64,000 bases of DNA from Theocolax elegans. Taxonomy: Eukaryota > Arthropoda > Insecta > Hymenoptera > Cerocephalidae. Positions 11,546-19,500 of this stretch are shown here, in pieces; positions within the stretch are counted from its first letter, which is position 1; each line of letters begins with the position of its first letter. The notes beneath the pieces are model-generated. The model did no database searches. It was not told the origin of the DNA and saw only the letters and a program-made list of their open reading frames with translations. The stretch is from assembly GCA_026168455.1 (NCBI GenBank), contig CM047426.1, positions 71,761,986-71,825,985 on the forward strand, read 5' to 3'. The position numbers and the translations under genes were made by a program.

Positions 11546-12171
11546 AATATCAATCTAGTTTGATAGTAGTTATATACCGTTGTAGTTTTGTACCTGTGTA
11601 ATAAACCGATAATAACACTGTGTAATAAACCGATTAAAAAAAATTGCTTTGTATGCGTCTTGAAAAATTAGTCCTTATGACCCAACCCAGTTTTTTTCTA
11701 GCTAGCTTGCCAGATGCGCTAAAATTACTTGAATACGGCGCGTCGAATTCCACAACGTCAGGTGTAAGTTATTGAGAAGTGCTGGCCGATCATCTTGCTT
11801 AATTTTTTTGAATATTACTTATTAATATTTATTGTGATTGGGATATCGTTTTTATCAATAACTATCGCGTCTAGTTATTATCTAAATCTAATTGTTATAC
11901 ATTATAAATTATAAAATTTATAATTGTTATAAATAATTAATAAATTCTTATAAATTATTGTTATAATTTTTACAGTTCCGTTAAACGCGTTAAGCAAATG
12001 TATAGATGTAGTTTTCGATACAATGTTTAAGCATGTTATATTTTATTTATTTTTCAATAATGTTTATTTTAAATAAATTTAAGGTAAATTACATATATTT
12101 TATTTAACATGCAGAGGTGTAGGATTATTAATAAATGTGAGTAAAATAAATTTATTTTCATTTATTTTAAT
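11546..12171. other. AT-rich intergenic spacer in Polinton
   Basis: I see no gene. It lies between two convergent 3' ends and holds polyadenylation-like AATAAA motifs near 11602 and 11624, plus low-complexity A/T runs around 11880-11970. Confidence 0.5.
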
Positions 12172-12902
12172 TCAACGTTTCCATACAAACACTACAATTT
12201 TTTTTAAAGGTGGTATTGCATTTTCAGTATAATGTTCACGACATCTTAAACATTTTAAAATTTCTGGATCACTTTTCAATTTTTCAGGCAATTTATTCCA
12301 TGCCAGTTCGATACTATTTGCTCCAAAAGTTGTCAAGAAACTTGTAGGTAATTGTGCAATATCAACTGTATCCATGAATGATAGATGTTCGGTTTTAAAA
12401 AATATTTTTAACGATCTTTCGATTGATGGAGTATTGTCGTGATAAAATTTTTTTAGCAGTAGAACATTTCTATGTGCACAATTTGCATTAGATGCTAATG
12501 TGTGATGAGAGCACAATTGTTCCAAAGTATTGCATTTAATCTTTTGAAGTGAAGGAAAGTGCAAGTCACTCAGATCACAAATATCAAAAGTAAAATTAAA
12601 TTGCTTGAGCCATTTTACTTTTTCAGGACCTTTTACATACACGGTTTTTGCATCATCTAAGACTGTTTGCATCACATTTTCCAATGTTTCATAAGCTATT
12701 TGACCGGAACTCCAAGCCTCTTAGCGGGTAGATGGTGCCAGGGCATAGGTGGTTTGAAAAGAAAGACTTGTGTTTTCAGAGTTGTGTGTAGTGGAGCAAT
12801 AGCCAACTCCTTTACTATAAATTCATTAACAGGCTTTTGAAAGCCTTGTACATCAAGTACAAACTCCATCATTACTGTCAAACTGAAACTCATGAGTTTC
12901 AT
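12172..12902 (-). pseudogene. DVQGF-family Polinton protein (unassigned), frameshifted
   Basis: Two frames make one gene. The N-terminal part (12902-12696) reads VLDVQGFQKPVNEFIVKELA then FLFKPPMPWHHL. After a shift near 12715 the second frame gives WSSGQIAYETLENVMQ, VYVKGPEKVKWLKQF and CAHRNVLLLKKFY. Homologous genes lie at 36725-37162 (plus) and 30955-32885 (minus). By comparison with those, roughly 15 residues between PWHHL and the shift are missing, so a deletion plus frameshift disabled this copy. The conserved acidic DVQGF start and the downstream H...C...R-N pattern might suggest an RNase H-fold nuclease, but that is only a guess. It follows the major capsid gene at a 20-base distance. 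Confidence 0.65.
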
Positions 12903-12922
12903 TTATATAGCTTCCCCCACCT

Positions 12923-14131
12923 TCAAATCAACTTTCTTACATCACCGCTTATAGGATTGTACTCGACAATACGATCATGTAATATTAAACAATAAGCAGT
13001 CGTCCCTGCTGGAAAGTTTTCTCTGGATTCGAATTCCAGACGGACATCAACTGGTGCTTGCTTTAATGACTCAATTTGTTTTGAACAATCAATGACAAAT
13101 AAAGGTGCGTGTTCAATAAAATCAACCTTATTCAGCATAGGTTCAGCCTCTTTTCCATAATAAACGTTTTGAAAATTAGCATACATATCGTATAATAAAG
13201 CACACTGGTTCTGATTAATATTAAGATTCAGATTTGCATATGGATAATACTGAGAATTGAGAAATAATTTAATGTTGCTTAGGTTGCAATGATCAAATCG
13301 ACTGGCATTGGAATTTTTTTGCCCCTTACGGTTAGTTTGGAAACCCACAACTACAAAACGTGGTTTTTCCAACTGATTTGAAGTTTTAACAGTCCAAACA
13401 TGCTTTGAGGTAGTTGGAAGTAGAGGATACTCATAGAGCTCCCAACTGCGAAAACTCATGGCAATGGAGGAACCTCTTTGTAGATGGTTGAGTAATTGAA
13501 TTTTGTTCTTATCAGATAAAGTCACATAAGGCATTAACCATTCAATTTTTATTAAATCAATTTTGAATTCTTCATCCTCCGTTTGCATGATAGCGTTTAT
13601 ATCATTCTTTGACCTAGTAAGTATAAGTTCATGCTTGGTATTGACAATGATTTTATGATAGTCTTCAGCAAATCCAAGTATCATGCTTAATGGAATTGAT
13701 ATGTTGAAATATCCATTATTATCTGTCAACTTTTCAGTCTCATCAACCTCAAGCCAACCTATGTTTTGTAATTTTTTATTAGGGTTAAACGAAATCCAAC
13801 CCTTCATAAGACTTGTCAATCCAACATTTTTGCTTCTATCAATTTCTACAGCGTTTATTTCATATCGAATTTCTTCAAAAAGATGGCAAGGGGCATTATT
13901 GACCAAAGTTGTTTTGACAGCAGCCGCATTATCTGCTTTTACCAACCTACCACAAATATGTAAAGAACTACGTGAAGGTAAAAGACATAAATCTTGACAT
14001 TGAATAGAAATACGAATTTCATCGCTATTATTAAAAGTAGATGAGGTATAAGGTTGGTGTGCATGCACCTCATAGTGAGCGACAGATTCGTCGAATTCCA
14101 CAGGTGATTGCACGCTCAATAGATTTTCCAT
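12923..14131 (-). CDS. MCP: Polinton major capsid protein (double jelly-roll)
   Basis: The protein is 402 aa from the Met at 14131 (MENLLSVQSPVEFDES). A ten-residue in-frame extension upstream is less likely to be used. It matches the insect Polinton double jelly-roll capsid type, with blocks such as HYEVHAHQPYT, SSLHICGRL, MKGWISF, SIPLSMILGFAEDY, IEWLMPYV, SKHVWTVKT, QYYPYANLNL and AYCLILHDRIVEYNP. The frame is intact. A second, decayed copy lies at 35405-36644, and a 68-aa frame overlaps its 5' end. It would form the hexon-like shell of a predicted virus-like particle, which is known for the family and not shown here. Confidence 0.9.
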   Translation of the reverse strand: MENLLSVQSPVEFDESVAHYEVHAHQPYTSSTFNNSDEIRISIQCQDLCLLPSRSSLHICGRLVKADNAAAVKTTLVNNAPCHLFEEIRYEINAVEIDRSKNVGLTSLMKGWISFNPNKKLQNIGWLEVDETEKLTDNNGYFNISIPLSMILGFAEDYHKIIVNTKHELILTRSKNDINAIMQTEDEEFKIDLIKIEWLMPYVTLSDKNKIQLLNHLQRGSSIAMSFRSWELYEYPLLPTTSKHVWTVKTSNQLEKPRFVVVGFQTNRKGQKNSNASRFDHCNLSNIKLFLNSQYYPYANLNLNINQNQCALLYDMYANFQNVYYGKEAEPMLNKVDFIEHAPLFVIDCSKQIESLKQAPVDVRLEFESRENFPAGTTAYCLILHDRIVEYNPISGDVRKLI

Positions 14132-14276
14132 TTTCTCGTTTACAACAACAAAAAAATACACAAACTATTTTCGCCCACCGCCTTTTTTTATTCGGAATCC
14201 TAGACTTTTTAGGAATTGGATATTTTGCGTTGTTAGCACCTTCACTGCTGGTTGATGACTGATCTTTCGAGGACAT
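14070..14276 (-). CDS. Small basic/Cys-rich ORF overlapping the MCP start
   Basis: The 68-aa frame starts MSSKDQSSTSSEGANNAKY, then has a basic patch (PKKSRIPNKKRRW) and a Cys cluster (KIVCVFFCCCKR). It overlaps the MCP coding region in another frame. The same frame is still readable upstream of the diverged second MCP copy (about 35320-35420), where AKY, PKKSR and KI.C..FCC are preserved. This suggests selection on it in the past. It could be a separate small virion protein or a frameshifted N-terminus of MCP. I cannot decide between these. Confidence 0.5.
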   Translation of the reverse strand: MSSKDQSSTSSEGANNAKYPIPKKSRIPNKKRRWAKIVCVFFCCCKRENGKSIERAITCGIRRICRSL

Positions 14277-14331
14277 GATGTATTTGTGATATAGCTTCTG
14301 CCCACTTTAGTATTACATACAATCCCCATGT

Positions 14332-15024
14332 TTATGATGTTGATTTAATATGTAATCTAATTGTTATTATTTCTCCACGAAAATTTGCTAAATTTCCGTC
14401 TTGATCAACAATTCGCAACTGTAGATTGTCAATAATTTTTGTTGTAATTGGTAAGTAAATTACTTGTGTTGGAATTTCAATTATCTTATAACCTGGAGGT
14501 ACTGCTGGAAAGAATTCGTGAATGGTATGTACTTTTTGTTCGTTTATATATGCTCCAGATGTTATGTTACACTCAACTCGTAAAGCGTTGACTTTAAGAA
14601 TAGCAACAGGTAAATCAGATTCGTGATGTATATTGGCTGATAAAATTCGAGGAGTAAATCCCAGTAGTTTTCCAATACAATCAGTAGGTTGAAAATTAAT
14701 CTGCTGATTACACTTGATAATGCAACGAAGAGTATTATTATTAGGTTTGAGATGTAATTTTACACCTTCAGGTGCAAGTATTTCTTGTAGATACCGTTCA
14801 ATATCTTCAATTTCCCAACTTCCTGTTGGTAAATTTATTATCTTTTCACCGACATAAAATTTGTTATTATCAATATCAATATTTGGTATTGAATTAAAAG
14901 TTAAAAGTTCAACTAATCCCAGAACGTAATTCTTATTTGTCTGAAGTTCAATTGGTGGAAAGTATTGAGCTTCTAATACAGAAGATGTTCCGGATAAAGT
15001 AAGCATCAATGATTCACTCATCAT
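14332..15024 (-). CDS. mCP: Polinton minor capsid protein (penton, single jelly-roll)
   Basis: The 230-aa intact frame starts MMSESLMLTLSGTSSVL. The blocks YFPPIEL, LTFNSIPNIDI, GSWEIEDIERYL, LLGFTPRIL, HEFFPAVPPGYKIIE, IYLPITTK and IVDQDGNLANFRGE are those of the Polinton minor capsid (penton-like) protein. It sits between protease and MCP in the late-gene block. The last 33 residues are also readable in the second copy at 35156-35254. Confidence 0.88.
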   Translation of the reverse strand: MMSESLMLTLSGTSSVLEAQYFPPIELQTNKNYVLGLVELLTFNSIPNIDIDNNKFYVGEKIINLPTGSWEIEDIERYLQEILAPEGVKLHLKPNNNTLRCIIKCNQQINFQPTDCIGKLLGFTPRILSANIHHESDLPVAILKVNALRVECNITSGAYINEQKVHTIHEFFPAVPPGYKIIEIPTQVIYLPITTKIIDNLQLRIVDQDGNLANFRGEIITIRLHIKSTS

Positions 15025-15064
15025 AGCATAATAAATACTGGGACAATCTTATTACTACAACATT

Positions 15065-15424
15065 TTATATAGCCTTACATAAAAATTTTAAGCATAGATG
15101 TCCGCAGTTGTATGAATTGTAATCTTGATATTTCTTATAATTATATTTTACAATGCTGTCCCCGAGATAATTCATAAGGTCCTGAGGAGGCTGGAGATCA
15201 CCAAAACTATCAAAATACATGACATTGTTACCTCTTTTGCGATAAGCTACCCAATGTGTACCAGATCCTCTTTCATCATCAAGATTGACAACTGCTGTCT
15301 CACAAAAACGAGGATCGTCTACTGGTAAAGTATTTCGCATAAATACACCTCGAAAATGTGGAATTTTTAATATACGTGCATATTTGAATAAATCGGCGTC
15401 AGTTAGAGCTCGTCTTGGTAGCAT
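15065..15424 (-). CDS. PRO: Adenain-like capsid maturation cysteine protease
   Basis: The 119-aa protein has a His57 in GTHWVAY, an Asp72 in YFDSFGD, a Gln100 and a Cys107 in NCGHLCL. This matches the order of catalytic residues in adenovirus-type (C5) proteases and the usual short length in Polintons. Its ATG overlaps the stop of the upstream PLA2-type gene by one base (TAATG). Predicted job: cleaving capsid precursors. Confidence 0.9.
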   Translation of the reverse strand: MLPRRALTDADLFKYARILKIPHFRGVFMRNTLPVDDPRFCETAVVNLDDERGSGTHWVAYRKRGNNVMYFDSFGDLQPPQDLMNYLGDSIVKYNYKKYQDYNSYNCGHLCLKFLCKAI

Positions 15425-16260
15425 TAGATCGAAGTTTTTTTTTTCTCTTTTTGTCTCAGTAGACCATTTCCAATATATGGTTTTAAATAAAGACCATAAC
15501 CCGATTTATGCGGTTTTAAATAGAGACCTTTACCGAGAGCAATCTTTTCCATCGCATTATTATGCCTTTGATTTTCTTCAAGTTGATGTTTAGCTGCTTG
15601 AGCATCATTTACTGCTTTGGCTATACCAGCAGCACCACCTGCTAGTGCACCTGTTGCACTTAAGCCTGCAAAAATTGGAATTAAAAATGGTAGGAAACCT
15701 CCAACTTTTGTAGGAACTGGCAGAATTCGAGGAACGTGTACATTAGCTTTACTGCCAGCTTTTTGTATAGCCTTTCGAGCTCCCATTAATGCAGTACGAA
15801 TGACTTTGCGAGAATCGTTGCTAGAAACTGCTGACTTTTTAGCAGCTCTAACTACACTAGCCAAAGTAATAGGACATTTGCCCTTTTTATTTTTTTTAAA
15901 GCCCATTCCGAGTTTGGATTTCAGTTTCATAGCATTTGTTATTCCATATGCAGCTATTTTTTCATCAATATTAGCGTCTCTTGCAATGACACGTTGCCAG
16001 GCTTTATCAGCTAAAATTTTGTCAGCAGCGTTTCTCGCTTCAACGTTTTCACGATTCTGCGAATAGCTAATATCATGTTCTTTACAAGCTTTGTCCAAAA
16101 GATTAACTCCAGGATCACCTCGAGCAAGTCGTTTAGCAAGTTTAGTTCCTGGTCCACAATATTGATAGTTTGGTAAATGCAACTCAAAAGGAAGTTTATT
16201 AATCAGTGTGTTAATTAAGCCTCGACCTTTGCGCTTTTTATGCTGCTTATGCACAATCAT
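15424..16260 (-). CDS. PLA2-type virion protein with Ala/Gly-rich C-terminus
   Basis: The 278-aa frame is intact. Residues 31-70 carry YCGPGTKLAKRL (calcium-loop type), RGDPGVNLLDKACK and the EHDISYS motif with a His-Asp catalytic pair at 62-63. This is the layout of the short phospholipase A2 domain known from parvovirus capsid proteins and some other virion proteins. A basic stretch (KKNKKGK) and a hydrophobic segment (FLPFLIPIFAGLSATGALAGG) follow, and the C-terminus has two GLYLKP repeats. The family role is membrane breach during entry; here it is inferred. It starts the minus-strand late block, 105 bp from the divergent ATPase gene. Confidence 0.82.
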   Translation of the reverse strand: MIVHKQHKKRKGRGLINTLINKLPFELHLPNYQYCGPGTKLAKRLARGDPGVNLLDKACKEHDISYSQNRENVEARNAADKILADKAWQRVIARDANIDEKIAAYGITNAMKLKSKLGMGFKKNKKGKCPITLASVVRAAKKSAVSSNDSRKVIRTALMGARKAIQKAGSKANVHVPRILPVPTKVGGFLPFLIPIFAGLSATGALAGGAAGIAKAVNDAQAAKHQLEENQRHNNAMEKIALGKGLYLKPHKSGYGLYLKPYIGNGLLRQKEKKKTSI

Positions 16261-16365
16261 GACGTTATCATATCAGAAGACAGATTCAGACTAATTTATA
16301 TAACTTATAAATGCACTATATATACAATTAAACGTTAGTTTTCTCTAAGATATCATAGACTCACC
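16261..16365. promoter_or_regulatory. Divergent promoter between PLA2-type gene and ATPase
   Basis: The 105-bp gap holds a TATA-like CTATATATAC near 16316 facing the ATPase and a TTATATAAATT near 16294 facing the PLA2 gene. ATTCAGAC- and TTAGTTTT-type initiators lie at plausible distances. Confidence 0.45.
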
Positions 16366-17071
16366 ATGAAGTTCAAAGAGCACAACGTAAAGCTACCAGT
16401 AATAAACTTTGATAATTTTGTACCACAGAAAAGACTATTGAAACGTCATGGAGAACTAACTTCCAGATAGTATTAGAGCCGTACTTTGCGGTCCGTCGAA
16501 TTGTGGAAAAACTAATACATTACTTTCTCTTATTACACATCCAAGTGGATTAAAATTTGAAAATGTATACGTCTATTCAAAATCGCTTAATCAGCCTAAA
16601 TATCAATTTCTTAAGCAGCTACTGGAACTTATAAGTGAAATACAATATTTTTCATTTAGTGATCATGATTCTGTACTGCTATCTGATGACGTACTTCCGA
16701 ATTCAATCATGATATTTGATGATATAGCTTGCGAAAAACAAGATAATATTAAAAACTTTTTTTGCATGGGTAGACATAAACATTTGGACTGCTTTTATCT
16801 TTGTCAATCTTATGCTCACATTCCAAAACATGTAATTCGAGATAATGTAAATTTACTAGTTTTGTTTCAACAAGATGATTTAAATTTGAAGCATGTATAT
16901 AATGATCATGTTAATACAGATATGTCATATGACCAATTTAAACATTTATGTTCTACTTGCTGGACAGATAAACATGGATTTCTCGTTATTGATAAAGACA
17001 GGGCTGTCGATGATGGTCGATACAGAAAAGGTTTTGATTGTTTTCTTATAAATATTACGTTTTCAAAGTAA
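16366..17071 (+). pseudogene. ATPase: Polinton packaging ATPase (FtsK/HerA type), frameshifted
   Basis: The ATG at 16366 opens MKFKEHNVKLPVINFDNFV and reaches RHGEL, then meets a stop at 16468-16470. From about 16458 another frame continues LPDSIRAVLCGPSNCGKTN, with Walker A GPSNCGKT, and YVYSKSLNQPKYQ, Walker B IMIFDDI, GRHKHLDCFYLCQSY and a C-terminal RYRKGFDCF. A single extra base in CTAACTT near 16460 explains the break. The rest is open to 17071 and of family length. It would pump DNA into capsids. Whether the shift is real or a sequencing error cannot be told. Confidence 0.88.
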
Positions 17072-17104
17072 ATCAGACAGTACATTGTTGTACGTTCATC
17101 CAAT

Positions 17105-18016
17105 ATGGCAGACTTTGAAAAAGAGAAAGCTATTCTCACGCAAGTTGTTAAATCCAGGCAAGCTATTAAGAATAAATATAAACAGTTGAGAGAAACAAAA
17201 GCTGAACTTGAAAGACATTTAGATGAAACTTTTAAACCTATTAGCAATCCACTTGAAAAACTGTTAAATGTAACACAGGATAAAAACCTAAATAGTCAAT
17301 CAAAACCAATTAAGAGGGAGCTTGACAATGCACAAAATGTCGATACTGATGCCTTGCAAAGTGACGTTGATGAAAGTATTAAAAACACAGATTTAGATAC
17401 ATCTTTTGAAACAGTTCAATCAGATAATATTACTAAGCAAAGAGAAAGTTCATTTAATGAGCAGTATTTAAAAATTCTTGAACAACATCCTACTACATAT
17501 GATAATACATTTGGTGTACGAATAGATAATGATGTACTAAAGATTGGTAATTCACCAATAAATTTTGAAACATCTTTTGTGACAGTACAGAATGTAAAAT
17601 ATCCGAAGACAATTGGTTTGCTCGAATTGTTATTTAAAAAACAGCCAGATGGAACGCAATACAGTTCTAGTGATATTCAAAATTATCGAAAAATAATTAA
17701 AGTGACAAACGCTTATAAAAAAAATTATGATGAAAAGGAGACGATACGTCGTAATAACAGTAATAAATATAAATACTTCATAGCTCCTTATTTCAACGTA
17801 GTAATAAATAAATCAGTAGAGGGCTCTAGCCTTTTGCCGAAATGCAAAATTGCAAAGAAACAAATGTATATGAATTACGTATATTGGGATAACGTTAATG
17901 AATTAGTTGATCGCCTTCGTTTGCTTACGGCTGAGTTAGCAGGTGGTAACCAGAGTCATAGAAATGAAATTCTCTCAATTAATCAAGAACTTCGGGAAGC
18001 GGATTACATTTATTAA
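17105..18016 (+). CDS. Conserved Polinton protein, DUF8207-like, 303 aa
   Basis: The N-terminus is a coiled coil (residues about 3-45, rich in Lys, Glu and Arg), followed by an acidic linker. The C-terminal half has YDNTFGVRID, YPKTIGLLELLFKK, DIQNYRKIIKVTNAYKK, the block MNYVYWDNVNELVDRLRL and a terminal ELREADYIY. This is the pattern of insect Polinton proteins annotated as DUF8207, whose function is unknown. The start is 33 bases after the ATPase stop. A TATAAATATT/AATCAGAC pair overlaps the ATPase 3' end and may be its own promoter. Confidence 0.72.
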   Translation: MADFEKEKAILTQVVKSRQAIKNKYKQLRETKAELERHLDETFKPISNPLEKLLNVTQDKNLNSQSKPIKRELDNAQNVDTDALQSDVDESIKNTDLDTSFETVQSDNITKQRESSFNEQYLKILEQHPTTYDNTFGVRIDNDVLKIGNSPINFETSFVTVQNVKYPKTIGLLELLFKKQPDGTQYSSSDIQNYRKIIKVTNAYKKNYDEKETIRRNNSNKYKYFIAPYFNVVINKSVEGSSLLPKCKIAKKQMYMNYVYWDNVNELVDRLRLLTAELAGGNQSHRNEILSINQELREADYIY

Positions 18017-18020
18017 TACA

Positions 18021-18233
18021 ATGATGAAGACAGTCCAGTTCAATCCAAAAGTAACAATGCATGTGATGTATACTTGGTCGTATGCTAGTCGAAATGCTCG
18101 TATTGGAGAATGGGAACAAATGGCTCGCGATCGAGAACGTTTTCAAAGGCGAATTTATCAATTGAATAAAATCATTGAACCAGTTCTTGTACAAAAATAT
18201 AACGAAATTCATTCAAGAAGTGTAAACATATAA
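18021..18233 (+). CDS. Small basic Polinton protein, 70 aa
   Basis: The ATG at 18021 lies four bases after the previous stop. The protein begins MMKTVQFNPKVTMHVMYTW and is rich in Arg and Glu with a helix-like middle (EWEQMARDRERFQRRI). I recognise no domain. Tight spacing within the ATPase-integrase block supports it as a gene. Confidence 0.6.
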   Translation: MMKTVQFNPKVTMHVMYTWSYASRNARIGEWEQMARDRERFQRRIYQLNKIIEPVLVQKYNEIHSRSVNI

Positions 18234-18267
18234 TTTTAAACTTGCTTATTTTACAATCAGTATTAAA

Positions 18268-18543
18268 ATGAGTGTTGACGTGTTTGGACGTAATCTCAAC
18301 CAAATTGGGGGTAGTCGTGGACCTCCAGGAATAGGATATAAAGTGTCTGCAGATGGTCATTACGATGTTGATCATAAAAGGTTATGTAATGTAGCAGAAC
18401 CTAAGCAGTCAGGCGATGCCATTAATTTAGATACATATATAAAGGATGTAAGAAAATTACAAGGCGCAGTTGCTACATTAAAAAAAGATTTAAATAAATT
18501 AAGCAATAGATTAAATGCAGCAGTGCCACATAATGAACAGTAA
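18268..18543 (+). CDS. Small Polinton protein, Gly-rich N-terminus and coiled coil
   Basis: The 91-aa protein starts MSVDVFGRNLNQIGGSRGPPG, contains GYKVSADGHYDVDHKRLCNV and ends in a coiled coil (VRKLQGAVATLKKDLNKL). Similar short proteins recur in insect Polintons next to the integrase, from memory of the pattern and not from a search. A TATA-like TATAATTTTA and an ATCAGTATT initiator, about 27 bases apart, precede it. Its end overlaps the integrase start. Confidence 0.65.
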   Translation: MSVDVFGRNLNQIGGSRGPPGIGYKVSADGHYDVDHKRLCNVAEPKQSGDAINLDTYIKDVRKLQGAVATLKKDLNKLSNRLNAAVPHNEQ

Positions 18544-19461
18544 ACAACAAGTGGTTGAAGAGCTTCATAAACCTGTACGTCGAAATTATCAGCGACGGAA
18601 CTTCGTTATGCGGGGTTTGGATGAGACCTGGCAAGCTGATCTTGTAGAAATGCAGCCTTATGCTCGAGTAAATAAAGGTTATCATTACCTGTTAACTGTC
18701 ATTGACGTATTCTCCAAGTATGCTTGGACTGTTCCTGTTAAACGAAAAACTGGTGAAGAGGTTACAGCAGCAATGAAATCAATTTTAAAACAAGAAAGGG
18801 TGCCAAAAAATCTGCACACAGATTTTGGTAAAGAATTCTACAATTCAACATTTCAAAAGCTTATGAAACATTATAAAATAAACCATTACTCAACATATAG
18901 TAATCTCAAAGCATCTATTTGTGAACGTTTTAACCGTACTTTAAAAAATAAAATGTGGATGCAATTTAGCTTACGAGGCAAGTACAAGTGGTATGATATC
19001 TTGTCTGATTTATTAATGGCCTACAATAATAGTATTCATCATACTACTGGAGTGAAACCAAAGGACGTTATTCACAAAAATGAAGCTGAAATATTAGCTC
19101 GATTTAAGCAATCTTCTGACACTATGGCAAAAAAAGAAAACGAACAAAATTCACTACTGGAGACAAAGTTCGAGTGAGTAAATTAAAAAAAGTGTTTGAG
19201 AAAGGTTACACTCCCAACTGGTCAACAGAAATTTTCACTATAACTCAAGTAATATCTACAACTCCAATCACATACAAGTTAAAAGATTATCAAGATCAAC
19301 AAATTGCTGGTGGCTTCTATGAACATGAACTTTTAAAAGCAGAGTATCCAGATGTTTATCTAGTGGAAAAAATCTTAAAAAAACGAGGCAATGAAATTTA
19401 TGTAAAATGGTTAGGATTTGATAATTCGCATAATAGTTGGATAAGGAAATCAAATGTATAA
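18533..19461 (+). pseudogene. INT: Polinton integrase with chromodomain, frameshifted
   Basis: From the ATG at 18533 the retroviral-type core shows Asp36 (WQADLVEM), Asp97 (LHTDFGKEF) and Glu131 (SICERFNRT), the DDE triad spacing of Polinton integrases. The frame then runs into a stop at 19175-19177. The correct frame, with TGDKVRVSKLKKVF and GFYEHELLKAEYPD, resumes near 19130-19160 around an A-rich run. It ends in a chromodomain (YLVEKILKKRG, YVKWLGF, HNSWI). One indel separates the parts. The first ten codons overlap the previous gene. Confidence 0.9.
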
Positions 19462-19500
19462 AATAGAAAAATAAATGCAATTTTAAAGTCTTTATTGGTA
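19462..19500. terminator. Shared convergent 3' end, integrase and polymerase
   Basis: The two genes end 39 bases apart. AATAAA occurs on the plus strand near 19470, and TTTATT (AATAAA on the minus strand) occurs near 19491 and inside the polymerase end. The polyadenylation zones must overlap. Confidence 0.5.
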
